Shown here: in pieces, positions 17,509-26,190 of the stretch
Layout: every line of letters starts with the position of its first letter
Position numbering within the stretch: position 1 is the first letter of the stretch
Assembly (NCBI RefSeq): GCF_001421715.1
Contig: NZ_LMKP01000003.1
Span: 1-64,000 of the forward strand
Length of the DNA: 64,000 nucleotides
From: Sphingomonas sp. Leaf22
GTDB taxonomy: Bacteria; Pseudomonadota; Alphaproteobacteria; Sphingomonadales; Sphingomonadaceae
Reading direction: 5' to 3'
The notes under the pieces: generated by a model
The model's database searches: none
Seen by the model: the letters and a program-made list of their open reading frames with translations, nothing else
Told to the model about the DNA's origin: nothing
Translations under genes and position numbers: made by a program

Positions 17509-17654
17509 CGAACCGCTCCTCCGCATGATCGAAGTGGATCGTGCCCGACGACCTACTCGGTCAGCAAGGGTCTCCTCAGAACGGAGCGCTTCGAAGACCT
17601 ATCCGTCAGCCCCTGGACCCGCCCGGGGTCGTCTCCTCCCAGCTCTCGAAAGCG

Positions 17655-18470
17655 CTAGGAGGATCGCCGCCGCCTCGTCGACGCTCGTTGCCCGGACGAG
17701 GCGTCACGGCGCCCGCGGGCCGGACGTGGGCCAGCCGGCGGCAAGGACCAGTCGATCTCGGGAAGGCGTTCATCCCTCAGGAAAGCGTTGGCTGCGCTGA
17801 ACGGCTTGCTTCCGTTGAACGGAACGTCCGTCGAGCCTTCGACCAACTTCCGGCTGGCGCAGGGGTGGTCCGAGAGTAGCACCTTGTGGTCGGTGCCGTC
17901 GAAGACCGACTTGAACTCGCCAGCCTTGCCTCCCCATAGAAGGATCACGGTCTTGCGTTCCCGCCGCGCCATGACGCCAAGCACGGCCCGAGTGAACCTC
18001 GGCCAGTCGAGGTCGCCATGCGCCCACGTGTAGCCGACGAGGTTGGTCAGCGCCGCGTTGAGAAGTAACACGCCCGACTTCGCCCACGGCTTCAGGTTTC
18101 CACTTTTCCTCCCGTTCCACCCAAGGTCTCGCCGAGCCTCGGCCAGGATCTTGGAGAGAGCGCTCGGCAGCTTGGCGTCGCGACGCACGCTGAAGGCCAA
18201 GCCATCGGCGTCACCGGGGTTAGGATACGGGTCCTGCCCGACTATGACGGCACTCACCTTATCCACCGATACGAGGTTCAGCGCCCTGAAGATGTCGGAC
18301 CGGCAAGGCGCCACCCTCGCGTCGCCACTCTCCGCAGACAGTTCAGCCGCCTCCAGGGCGTTGGCTATCTCTGCCATGTATGGCTGATCGAATTCAGCCC
18401 TCAGGGCGTCACGCCACGACGGCTCCACTAGCAAAGAGAACAGCTGGTCCGTGGAAGATGGCGTAGTCAT
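17655..18470 (-). CDS. Uracil-DNA glycosylase, family 1 (divergent paralogue)
   Basis: The 271-residue protein carries the Ung water-activating loop VIVGQDPYPNPG (Asp80), then LAFSVR, SGVLLLNAALTNLVG and the Leu-loop region SDHPCASRK, where most Ung proteins have HPSPLS. The C-terminus has an additional Arg/Ser-rich tail after PEIDWSLPP. It removes uracil (or a related modified base) from DNA. A housekeeping Ung is expected elsewhere on the chromosome, so this copy, surrounded by nucleases, is probably specialised. The ATG at 18470 has no strong Shine-Dalgarno; upstream ATGs in frame are possible. The altered HPCA loop could change base specificity. Confidence 0.8.
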   Translation of the reverse strand: MTTPSSTDQLFSLLVEPSWRDALRAEFDQPYMAEIANALEAAELSAESGDARVAPCRSDIFRALNLVSVDKVSAVIVGQDPYPNPGDADGLAFSVRRDAKLPSALSKILAEARRDLGWNGRKSGNLKPWAKSGVLLLNAALTNLVGYTWAHGDLDWPRFTRAVLGVMARRERKTVILLWGGKAGEFKSVFDGTDHKVLLSDHPCASRKLVEGSTDVPFNGSKPFSAANAFLRDERLPEIDWSLPPAGPRPARGRRDASSGQRASTRRRRSS

Positions 18471-18784
18471 GGCGCCGAGGTGCGCGGACGCAGGCGTACG
18501 ATCAAGCCCTCCATTCCATGGAGGGCCAAACATGGACCGGTATGCCATCAACGACGACATTGAACATGTCTTCATGCCTGGCCGATTCACGGGAGTTCCC
18601 GGGACGACGTAGCTGGACTAGCAGACGATAAGCATCTCGCTCCGGGGCGCTGATTTCAGGCTCGATATCAGCTGCCCCGTAGCGATCGTCGCCATGATGC
18701 TCGGAAGCCGCCTCGGTGACGCCGTTTCCGACTCCACCGGAGCGCAGAACTTCGCTTTACATAGCAGCGATGCCGACGCTCCGA

Positions 18785-20743
18785 TTAGGCGGTGACCGGC
18801 ATTGGCGCCAGACACGCTTCCAGCAGTTGCCGAAGATCAGGCGCTACTTCGTGACCAGGCACGATGCGATAGGAGTTCAGCAGCTTGTCGTCGTGACCAT
18901 CGGCCTTCACGACGACCTTCAAGGCCGCCAAGAGCTTCTTACCCTTGACGGTTTCCGGCCGGGCGCCGCCGGCCGCATCCCACAGCGCGTCCGAACTCGG
19001 TGAACCGCCGTTGGGGAAGAGTTCCCAGTTGACCACCTTCCGCTTGGCGAAGAACGTGTCCTTTGCCTGCCCGACCTTGGCGGCCGCTGCGACACGCCAG
19101 CCTTCGGCGACAGCCTCATCTACACCATAGATGGCCACGAGGTGGGCGGCAGCGCAGAAGTAGGCCTCGACGTCGCATCCGGCCGTAACCCATGCAAACG
19201 CGCCGTCCGTCTTGAAGCGTTCGGCCCACGTAGTTGCCTCGTCCGGCGACATGAAGTCGCCGTCCCGGTGAATGATCGCCTTGATCTTGAGCTGTCCGTC
19301 CACGAGCAAGCCGTTCAGCAGCTTGTCCTTCGGCAGGTTCTCGATGCCGAAGCAGCGGCACACCGCGAGCTGCCGGGACAGTTCGGGCCATTGACGCAGG
19401 ATCGCACGAAGCGCCGTGTCGTCCTCATCCTCGACGAAGAACAACGCGGACTTGTCGAGGCCTCCCCAACCTAGGAGGCGACGGATCGCCTCGCCGTCGT
19501 CCGTCTCGATCCGGCCGTCGTTCATCCATACCAGCTTGACCGCCGGGCTTGCGCTCCGCGCGATGTGGGGGCTGTGCGTGGTCAAAATGATCTGGGTGTC
19601 CGTATCCGCCGCCGCGAGCTCAAGCGCCTCAATGAGCCTCTCCTGCTTGTCGGGATGCAGATGGGCATCAGGCTCGTCGATGAGCATGATCTTCGGCTCG
19701 AAGAGAATCAGATACGCGAAGATCTGGATGACCTGCAGCAGGCCGGTGGCCGCGGTCTCCAGCGGCCGGTTCTGATTGCCGAGGCCCGGAGACGTGTACG
19801 TGGCCGAGATGTGATAGTCTTCGCGCTCGTCGAACGACACGTCGACCTGAATGCCGGGATGCACGGTGCCGATGTAGGCGTTCAGCTGATCGAGCCGCGC
19901 CACGCCACCGTTTCCGTCGGTCTCGGTAACGCGTCGGCTGCGCAGGCTGAGCAGGATGTTCCTCAGCACGCCGCCGGCGTCGCCGCTAGCCGCCTGCCTG
20001 CGGAGGGACGGCTGCGCCAGGATGCTCTCGCGTTCGGACAGTCCGGCCAGGCCGGGTATGTAGGCGGTTATGAACTGGACGCGTTGCTTGTATGGCGTCA
20101 CCGCCGCGCCGCCCTCCATGTAGGCGGTGATGCCGCCACGGTTGCGAGCCGCCCGGATCCTGACCGTCGCCTGCGAACGCTCCTCGCCGATCGGAACGTG
20201 ACCGAAGATCACCTCCACCGGGGTCGAAGTCTTGTCCGTCTTGAGTTCGCTTTTGTGGGCGGTGCGCAGTGGCTCGCTACTCGGCAGGTAGTCGAGCCGC
20301 TCGAACGAGATCATCTCCGTGGTGTTCCGGTGGGCGATGTAGCTCGCCGAGCGTGCGGCCCAGTGAACCGCCTGCAGAACGGAGGATTTGCCCGAGCCGT
20401 TCGGGCCGACAAGGATTGTCACCTGCCCGAGCGGTATGACGGCGTCCTGCGTCGCCTTGAAGTTCCGGACGGTGATCGACTCCAGCCGGGTCCAACGTCT
20501 CGCCCGGGTGGAGCGGGTGTCGGTCACTCCGGTTGCCGGCTGCCCATCACCCATAGCTGCATCATAGGCGGGCTCAGGTATGTCGCTGACGAAGGCCACC
20601 GTGCTTGTGAGATCGCCTGCATCTTTGAGAATCTGAATCTCATCCCCGGTTGAGATAGCCGTGGCCGCGGCCTGATCGACAACCGGCTCGACCTCGTTGA
20701 TTTCGAGTTCAGACGCCGACACGGTTTGCTCGTCATCGTTCAA
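18785..20743 (-). CDS. OLD-like AAA ATPase with C-terminal TOPRIM nuclease domain
   Basis: This is a 652-residue protein. An acidic N-terminal extension of about 80 residues precedes an SMC/RecF-type ATPase: Walker A VGPNGSGKSS (about 113-120), signature region ETAATGLLQVIQIF, Walker B IMLIDEPDAHLHPD and H-loop ILTTHSPHIA. A TOPRIM-like domain follows (FFVEDEDDTALRAI and IHRDGDFMSP with its DxD). OLD-family enzymes such as GajA are DNA nucleases used in phage defence. The start is TTG at 20743, supported by GAGAGGGGG seven bases upstream; the ORF extends further in frame but without protein-like sequence. No adjacent GajB-like gene is on this strand; a UvrD helicase lies 6 kb away. Confidence 0.8.
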   Translation of the reverse strand: MNDDEQTVSASELEINEVEPVVDQAAATAISTGDEIQILKDAGDLTSTVAFVSDIPEPAYDAAMGDGQPATGVTDTRSTRARRWTRLESITVRNFKATQDAVIPLGQVTILVGPNGSGKSSVLQAVHWAARSASYIAHRNTTEMISFERLDYLPSSEPLRTAHKSELKTDKTSTPVEVIFGHVPIGEERSQATVRIRAARNRGGITAYMEGGAAVTPYKQRVQFITAYIPGLAGLSERESILAQPSLRRQAASGDAGGVLRNILLSLRSRRVTETDGNGGVARLDQLNAYIGTVHPGIQVDVSFDEREDYHISATYTSPGLGNQNRPLETAATGLLQVIQIFAYLILFEPKIMLIDEPDAHLHPDKQERLIEALELAAADTDTQIILTTHSPHIARSASPAVKLVWMNDGRIETDDGEAIRRLLGWGGLDKSALFFVEDEDDTALRAILRQWPELSRQLAVCRCFGIENLPKDKLLNGLLVDGQLKIKAIIHRDGDFMSPDEATTWAERFKTDGAFAWVTAGCDVEAYFCAAAHLVAIYGVDEAVAEGWRVAAAAKVGQAKDTFFAKRKVVNWELFPNGGSPSSDALWDAAGGARPETVKGKKLLAALKVVVKADGHDDKLLNSYRIVPGHEVAPDLRQLLEACLAPMPVTA

Positions 20744-20942
20744 GTCATTGCCCCCTCTCGCCGAGGTTGTAGGATCGGAAGTCAACACCGCCAATAGGAT
20801 ATCCGTAGAAGCTCGGACCGCCGGCCTTCCGAAGAAGAGAGATCTGCGACATGGATCCGCTCGGACAGCAACCCCCCGCAACTCCGTTTGAAGCCCGCCG
20901 CCCGTCCGGGTCCGCGAGCCAGCGGCCTTAATGGACTGATCG

Positions 20943-21386
20943 AGGCCGCCAACGTATTCGCTCAGGGGTCAGGCAGCCGATCCGCTGAACTTCGTATATA
21001 TCAGCTCAGGTGGACTGGGCGGCCGTATGACCCGCTCAACCGCGACCAAGTGGATCGTCCCGGGATTCACCTACTTGGGCATGAGATTCGTCAACGGGCA
21101 GACCCTTTTTCACCCCGGACCGAACGGCGAGACTGCCGGTGTCACCTTCATCGCGCCTCGGGACGGCGACTATCGGTTCGTCGGGAAGTTCCAGATCACA
21201 GCAAGGTGCGGCAATGGGATCATTGCGGAAGCAAATGGGATACGCGCGCCGCTTGTCGACGGGGATCTGCCGTTCTCGTTCACGAAGCGACTGTCGAGAG
21301 GCGAGACGGCATCGTTCGTCGTCGATCCCAATAGGGATGCGGGTTGTGACGAAACATCGATCGAACTCACCGTGGATCGACAATGA
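20943..21386 (+). pseudogene. Partial beta-sandwich secreted-protein fragment
   Basis: A plus-strand frame open from about 20943 reads ADPLNFVYISSGGLGGRM, then FVNGQTLFHPGPNGETAGVT and FIAPRDGDYRFVGKFQITAR, and ends ETSIELTVDRQ. The LHPG-NG pattern followed by a FTAPxxGxY strand is typical of a jelly-roll module in exported proteins. The first ATG (21027) would cut into the domain, and the open frame before it has no start codon or signal peptide. I take it as the C-terminal remnant of a larger gene; a short functional protein from 21027 is the alternative. Confidence 0.45.
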
Positions 21387-21516
21387 TGCTCGGCAACGAG
21401 CCGAGCCGCCCACCTGCAGCAAATCAAAGGTATCCTGCACTTGGCCGGCTAGTTTCCGCACGGTCATTGGCCGGACCGATCGTGCCGAACCACCGTGCCC
21501 CCCTCCGGGTCGCTGG

Positions 21517-22215
21517 TCAGGGTCGCCACGGCATCTCGATGTCGACCCGGCCGACGTCGAATGAAAGCCGCGTCGAACCCGCGACCTGCGCCGCCCGCTC
21601 GATCACGAAACCACCCGCGCGCAGAAGCGGATGATCCACGACCTCGACGAGCGGACGCCCGACGCATGCGGCCGTGACGGTGGCGGGCAACGACCCCGCC
21701 AGCTTCAGATGCGCAGCACCCGCATGGGTCGACAGTTCGTAGCCATCGCTGCGCAGGACGATCTCGAGGGAGTCACCCAGGATGGACGCTTCGATCCACT
21801 CTCCCGGTGCTCCTTCCGAGATGATCGCGTCACCGACCAGCGGCGTCAGGGGATAGGTAGACGTGCCGGGGTTGGCGAACGACGGGGACGGGGCGACCCG
21901 GCGAAACAATGGCGGGGACTGCGGACGGCGCCGCACCTTGCGCACCATCGTGCTCCCCGGCCACCGGTGGCCGGGCCGGATCCGCTGCAGCGCGGACCCG
22001 ACGTCAGACCCGGCCATGGCCAGCACGTCAGGCACGATCGCCGACATGGAGTGGACCGTAGCGACCAGGTAGGAGCGGAAGCTCGCAAGGCGCATAGTCT
22101 CGACCAAACGGTCGAGCATCAGACCCTCCTTGCGCGCCCGGGCTCCGGCCGCGTCGCGGGCGAGCGTCCGCTCGTCGGCGATGGTCAGTTCGGCCATGCT
22201 CATATCGGCGATCAT
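21517..22215 (-). CDS. Uncharacterised protein, last gene of a five-gene operon
   Basis: This is a 232-residue protein starting MIADMSMAELTIADE. The N-terminal third is helical (ARKEGLMLDRLVETMRLASF). A Pro/Arg-rich linker follows, and the second half seems beta-rich (EWIEASILGDSLEIVLRSDG). The ATG overlaps the stop of the upstream gene by four bases, which fixes the start and implies coupled translation. No family is recognised. It is transcribed with an exonuclease and three other unknown genes. Confidence 0.6.
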   Translation of the reverse strand: MIADMSMAELTIADERTLARDAAGARARKEGLMLDRLVETMRLASFRSYLVATVHSMSAIVPDVLAMAGSDVGSALQRIRPGHRWPGSTMVRKVRRRPQSPPLFRRVAPSPSFANPGTSTYPLTPLVGDAIISEGAPGEWIEASILGDSLEIVLRSDGYELSTHAGAAHLKLAGSLPATVTAACVGRPLVEVVDHPLLRAGGFVIERAAQVAGSTRLSFDVGRVDIEMPWRP

Positions 22216-23015
22216 GCTTCACCTCCCGGCGCATGCGACGCCACGATCAGGCCGAGGAGGTGCTGCGTGAGCACGTCCGATCCCCTGCAGTGGGCGAGTT
22301 CACCCCAGTCGTCCCAACGGTGCACGCGCGTCGCCAACCAGCCGAAGAAGTCGTCGCGGACCTCGGCATCCGTGAACGACGTCGACCACGAGACGCGAAG
22401 GGTCGGCATTCGCACGCCGGCGCCGGCCGCCATGCCGGTCAGCGTGACGAGATGCGTTCGCCCGACCTGTTCGCGTGCGAAGAGATGGCGGCGGCGACCG
22501 ATGGCCTGCTCGAAGGAGCGAAGCGCGCGGTCGCGATCCTCGTGAGCCGAGCCTCGGCCTCGCGCCACAACCGCGTCGACGACTTCCGGCAGGGGCAGAT
22601 CCTCCCATTCCGGCTCGCGCGTCGCCTGCAGCATCAGCATGACCGATCGACCCTCGGTGCTGAGCGGTGCCTCCAGGCAACTGACCGGACGCCCAAATCT
22701 GTCAGCGGTCTCCAGCAGGCCGATGCTGGAAAGCCAGCACATGTAGAATCGCCACATGGCCATATCGCCGTCGAACAGGTCATGCCTGCGCTCGATGGTT
22801 CCGGTCCACGGGTCGTCGATCGAGGTCAGTACGCGCAACAGCAGCTCGTGCTGCTCCGGGGCGAAATGGATGTCGGGGAAGTCCATCCGCCCGTTCCAGA
22901 ACGCATCGCGGACGCTGCGGAAGGTGCGTCCCTGCTCATCCTCCAGCTTGGAGCCGTTTGCGCGCAGCCACCAGCCCCACGGCAGGTCCACGCCGGCACG
23001 GTTGCGATCCACCAT
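22212..23015 (-). CDS. Uncharacterised operon protein
   Basis: This is a 267-residue protein starting MVDRNRAGVDLPWGWWLRAN. Trp and Asp are frequent, with no membrane segment and no motif I can name. A longer open frame upstream is Arg-rich out-of-frame translation of the preceding gene; the ATG at 23015 lies two bases after that gene's stop and is clearly the start. The 3' end overlaps the next gene by four bases. It belongs to the 25678-21517 operon. Function unknown. Confidence 0.65.
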   Translation of the reverse strand: MVDRNRAGVDLPWGWWLRANGSKLEDEQGRTFRSVRDAFWNGRMDFPDIHFAPEQHELLLRVLTSIDDPWTGTIERRHDLFDGDMAMWRFYMCWLSSIGLLETADRFGRPVSCLEAPLSTEGRSVMLMLQATREPEWEDLPLPEVVDAVVARGRGSAHEDRDRALRSFEQAIGRRRHLFAREQVGRTHLVTLTGMAAGAGVRMPTLRVSWSTSFTDAEVRDDFFGWLATRVHRWDDWGELAHCRGSDVLTQHLLGLIVASHAPGGEA

Positions 23016-23017
23016 GG

Positions 23018-23845
23018 TCAGCCCCCTTTCCGCGGATCGAGGCCGATAGCCGGAAGCGGCGGACCCTCGCGCGGCTGGACCGGCTTCCCGTCGGCGATGG
23101 CGCGCAACTGGGCGGCGAGGTTCGTGACCTCCCGCACCACGTAGGCGTCGTCCCGATAGACCGCCGCGGTCTCGGCCGCCAGGAACGACCGGGGGCGACC
23201 ATCGGGGATCGGGACCTGGTCGTAGAGGTGGTTGCAGTCGAAGCCGAACCACCAGACGTGCCCGCCGCTCTCGACGCGATACTCGCTTCCGTGCCTCAGC
23301 GGCTCCCACATCTTCGGCGTCACCGGCACGTGGCAGATGCGGCGGGACTCCATGACGAGGCCGCGCTGCGGCGACGGACCGTCCTCGTCGCAGATGCGCG
23401 AATAGGTCAGTCCGCCGTGCACCTCGATGCCGAGGTCCGGCGCGACGGCGTCCTGGTCCCATCCCCAAAGCGGATGCCCTTCGGGAACGCCGACGTAGCC
23501 GCTGAGGTACGCCTCCTTCCTGTCGCGAAGCATGATGCACTCGTACCCGCTGGCCGGATCCCGCCAGGCGACCTTATCGGCCTCGCCAAGCCACGGGCCG
23601 GTCCCGCGCGGTTTGGCGCCATCGACGAAATAGATCTCGGCTGCCGGGATCGTCATGTCGCTGGTCGCGTATGGGCGGTCGGTCACGAGGGTGACGCCGT
23701 GCTCGCGGGCGACGCTGCCGCCGTCGCCCGGCAATTTCGCCAAGGCTCGGGGCGACTCCAGGATGGGCGCCAGTGACGTGCCGGTTATCGGTGTCAGCGC
23801 CGAACTGTTGGACTTGGGTGACGCGCTCTTCTTCTTGCCGGGCAT
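23018..23845 (-). CDS. Conserved accessory protein with GYVGVPEGHP motif
   Basis: The 275-residue protein starts MPGKKKSASPK after AAGGAGA. After a basic, Ser-rich lead it contains ECIMLRDRKEAYLSGYVGVP followed by EGHPLWGWD, then EVHGGLTYSRIC, and HVWWFGFDCNHLYDQVP. These blocks recur in hypothetical proteins of phages, plasmids and islands. The His, Trp and Cys residues suggest a conserved pocket but no enzymatic role is known to me. It is the third gene of the operon, downstream of the exonuclease. Confidence 0.7.
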   Translation of the reverse strand: MPGKKKSASPKSNSSALTPITGTSLAPILESPRALAKLPGDGGSVAREHGVTLVTDRPYATSDMTIPAAEIYFVDGAKPRGTGPWLGEADKVAWRDPASGYECIMLRDRKEAYLSGYVGVPEGHPLWGWDQDAVAPDLGIEVHGGLTYSRICDEDGPSPQRGLVMESRRICHVPVTPKMWEPLRHGSEYRVESGGHVWWFGFDCNHLYDQVPIPDGRPRSFLAAETAAVYRDDAYVVREVTNLAAQLRAIADGKPVQPREGPPLPAIGLDPRKGG

Positions 23846-23889
23846 GATGTTCTCCTTCGATTTTGGTCCGGGGGTGCGATCCTGCTCGC

Positions 23890-24768
23890 TCAGGCGAACC
23901 GTGTTCTCGGGGTGATGCGGACGAGTTCGGGACAGAGCGCCTTGGCGTTGGCCTCGACCGCGTAGACGTTGGCGGCGAGCCAGAACTGTTCGCCGACGAG
24001 GTCGTCGTCATCGACCTCCTTCGCCCACATCTTGATGTCGGCGAACCAGCGATAGCCACGGGCGCGCAACTGATCCTTGACGTCGAACGCGGCCCCGCGG
24101 GCACGGACCAGCCAGCTGGACCTGCCACCGCGCTCGATCATCTCAGCGAGCGCGGTGCGCCCTTCGGCGTCGCGTCCGCGCAGCATCTGGATCAGCGCGT
24201 CGACGTCCGAACTGGCGCGGTGGCCACAGTGGTAGAAGCCCGACTGCAGTAGCAGATACCCCAAGACGCGGCCGTCGAACCCGCGTGCGCGCCAGTCGAC
24301 CTGGCGCATCGAGCAGCACCAGCTAAGGCCGCGCGCGTCCGGCAGGCGGTTCTCGATCCAGCGGCGGTCGAAGACCGAATTGTGCGCCACGACGAAGCTG
24401 GCCGACCTCAGCAGCCGGGTGGCGTCGTCGGTGTCGATCTCGCGACCCGCCACGTCGGCGTCGGTAAGCCCGGTGAGCGCGGTGATGTCGGGATGGAGCG
24501 GATCACCCGGATCCTCCCGCCATTCGAACGCCTCGTCGATGTCCGTGATGACGCCGTCAGCGTCGTACCGAAACCGGCGGATCGCCAGCTCGATGATCTT
24601 GCCCGTGGCCGGGTCGAGCCCGGTGGTCTCAACGTCCAGCGCGACGCCGACGTGACGACCGCGACCGACGCCGTCACCGGTCGGACCCTCGTGCAGGCGG
24701 AGCGGATGGAGGACGCGCGCGTCCCCGTTGCCGGCCGCGGGGCGGCCGACCTCGACTTGCAGATTCAT
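23890..24768 (-). CDS. DnaQ-like 3'-5' exonuclease (DEDDh)
   Basis: This is a 292-residue protein. The exonuclease motifs are VALDVETTGLDP (Exo I, Asp and Glu), SFVVAHNSVFDRRW (Exo II) and CGHRASSDVDALIQ (Exo III, His and Asp), so all four metal-binding acids and the catalytic His are present. A C-terminal domain of about 60 residues (RARGYRWFADIKMWAKEVDD) follows, seen in stand-alone exonucleases of this type. It degrades DNA or RNA from 3' ends. The ATG follows GGGGAGACT. Second gene of the operon starting at 25678. The first 35 residues are not conserved-looking. Confidence 0.85.
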   Translation of the reverse strand: MNLQVEVGRPAAGNGDARVLHPLRLHEGPTGDGVGRGRHVGVALDVETTGLDPATGKIIELAIRRFRYDADGVITDIDEAFEWREDPGDPLHPDITALTGLTDADVAGREIDTDDATRLLRSASFVVAHNSVFDRRWIENRLPDARGLSWCCSMRQVDWRARGFDGRVLGYLLLQSGFYHCGHRASSDVDALIQMLRGRDAEGRTALAEMIERGGRSSWLVRARGAAFDVKDQLRARGYRWFADIKMWAKEVDDDDLVGEQFWLAANVYAVEANAKALCPELVRITPRTRFA

Positions 24769-24880
24769 GTCAGTCTCCCCGTGCTGAACAGCGCTGGGGT
24801 TGGATGGACGGTGCGATCTCGGTCAGCGATCGCCGGGCGATCTTGGCCGAAGTTGCACTCACACCGTCATCGCCAACCCG

Positions 24881-25678
24881 TCAGGCCTGGATCACCTGCT
24901 GGATGTCGACGGCGAAGGTGCGCGCCGCCGAGGACGCGCAGTCCTCGCCCATCTGCACGATCATCGCCGCCACGGGGCTCGGCACCAGAGCGATCACGAG
25001 CGGTGCCGAAGGATGGATGCCGAGGCGGATGTCCGCCGCATCGGCGAGGTCCGGGCCGAAGCGCCCGGCCAGACGCGCGCGCACCTCCGCCGCGCTCCGC
25101 GCCACCGAGGCGTGGAACGCCTGCAGCATCCGATTCTCGCGCGTCTCCGCGATGGTCGCGGTGAACAGGCGCAGGCGTGTCGAGCGGGCGACGGCGTCGC
25201 GGTCGCTCTGGCTCGATCCCCCGGCACCGGCACCGCCCCCGTAAAGGTAGTCGAACTCGCTCTCGTCGAAGTCGTCGTCCTCGCCGTCGCTCGCGAGCAG
25301 CGCGTCGACCGCGGATCGCTCGACATCCAGACCGAGCCCGAGACCGTGGACGAGGATGCCGCGCATGCAGGCGTCGCGGTCGCGACAGGCGTCGATGGCG
25401 GCGGCACCGTCGAACACGCGACGCGGCGAGAACATCCAGCTCATCGGATCGTGCCCGACCGCCTCGCGCTGGAACCGGCTCGCGGTCTCGGTCGCCACGA
25501 GGGCGACGCGGCCGATGGCGCGTCGCGTGGTCACGACCACCTCGTCGTCGTCGGCGTCGTCATCGAGCGGATCGGGGAACAGCGCTCCGATGCGTCCGAT
25601 CGGTTTCTTTTCGAGGGCGGCGATACCTACTTCGGGTCCATGGCCGGCGTCGATGCGCTCGGCGGCAATCGCGTTCAT
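24881..25678 (-). CDS. Uncharacterised protein, first gene of the operon
   Basis: The 265-residue protein has an Asp-rich patch early (DPLDDDADDDEVVV) and another in the middle (SDGEDDDFDESEFDYLYGGG). A C-terminal helical and hydrophobic domain follows (DIRLGIHPSAPLVIALVPSP, then AAMIVQMGED). It starts at ATG 25678 after ATGGAG. The acidic linkers resemble phage or island proteins, but I recognise no family. The gene is divergent from an ArsR-like regulator, with paired inverted repeats in the shared promoter region, so its operon is probably controlled by that regulator. Confidence 0.6.
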   Translation of the reverse strand: MNAIAAERIDAGHGPEVGIAALEKKPIGRIGALFPDPLDDDADDDEVVVTTRRAIGRVALVATETASRFQREAVGHDPMSWMFSPRRVFDGAAAIDACRDRDACMRGILVHGLGLGLDVERSAVDALLASDGEDDDFDESEFDYLYGGGAGAGGSSQSDRDAVARSTRLRLFTATIAETRENRMLQAFHASVARSAAEVRARLAGRFGPDLADAADIRLGIHPSAPLVIALVPSPVAAMIVQMGEDCASSAARTFAVDIQQVIQA

Positions 25679-25758
25679 ATGTCACTCCATCGTCGCCGAT
25701 GTCCGTCGGGCCGGCGGAGGCGACAGGCGCCGGCGCCACCGAATATGGAACCGAAACA

Positions 25759-25807
25759 AAATAATACAACGCTTCGCGAATTATTGTAGCGTTAGCGCCG
25801 TGCTAAC
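25759..25807. promoter_or_regulatory. Two inverted repeats in the divergent promoter region, putative ArsR-type operators
   Basis: GTTAGC-GCCGT-GCTAAC (25791-25807) is a perfect 6-5-6 dyad. Just left of it AATAAT and ATTATT face each other around ACAACGCTTCGCGA, and AACGCT pairs with AGCGTT across the same stretch. The segment is locally AT-rich in a GC-rich island and lies between genes 24881-25678 (minus) and 25867-26181 (plus). Placement fits operators for the regulator. Confidence 0.5.
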
Positions 25808-25866
25808 GATATGAGGGAGTGCTTTGCATGGGGGCGGCGCCCGCATAGAACCGTGGAGTGGAAAAG

Positions 25867-26181
25867 ATGCATGCCCTTCAAGTCATGTCGGCGCTGTCGC
25901 AGGCGAGCCGGTTCGCGGCGTTCAGCGCGCTCGTCGATGCGCTGCCCCAGGGAATGGCGTCGAGCGACATCGCCACCGCCATCGGGACGACGCCGAACAC
26001 GATGAGCGCCCACCTAGCCATCCTCGAACGAGCGGGCCTCGTCTCGTCGGAGAAGATCGGTCGAAGCGTGATCTACCGTGCCGAGACCGGTCCGGCCGAG
26101 GGGCTCAGCGAATTCCTGGACCACGCGTGTCGACGCGGCAGGACTGCGCGCGGGGACCATCCTGTGACCAAGCCGCGGTAG
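25867..26181 (+). CDS. ArsR-family winged-helix regulator
   Basis: This is a 104-residue protein. The sequence MHALQVMSALSQASRFAAFS, then MASSDIATAIGTTPNTMSAH and LAILERAGLVSSEKIGRSVI, is a typical ArsR-like winged helix with recognition helix TPNTMSAHLAIL and the beta-wing after it. It lacks the CxC metal motif of ArsR/SmtB, so it senses something else or acts as a plain repressor. The ATG is preceded by TGGAGTGGAAAAG; a GTG three codons earlier is less well placed. Divergent from the 25678-21517 operon and 9 bp upstream of the helicase gene, so it may govern both. Confidence 0.8.
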   Translation: MHALQVMSALSQASRFAAFSALVDALPQGMASSDIATAIGTTPNTMSAHLAILERAGLVSSEKIGRSVIYRAETGPAEGLSEFLDHACRRGRTARGDHPVTKPR

Positions 26182-26190
26182 GCGATAGAA

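Noticed and set aside
22212-23540. 442-residue ORF start at 23540
   Set aside because: The first 175 residues are Arg/Gly-rich antiphase translation of the 23018-23845 gene; the ATG two bases after that gene's stop is the true start.
25177-25764. 195-residue Arg/Ser-rich plus-strand ORF
   Set aside because: Opposite-strand shadow of the 24881-25678 gene caused by high GC.
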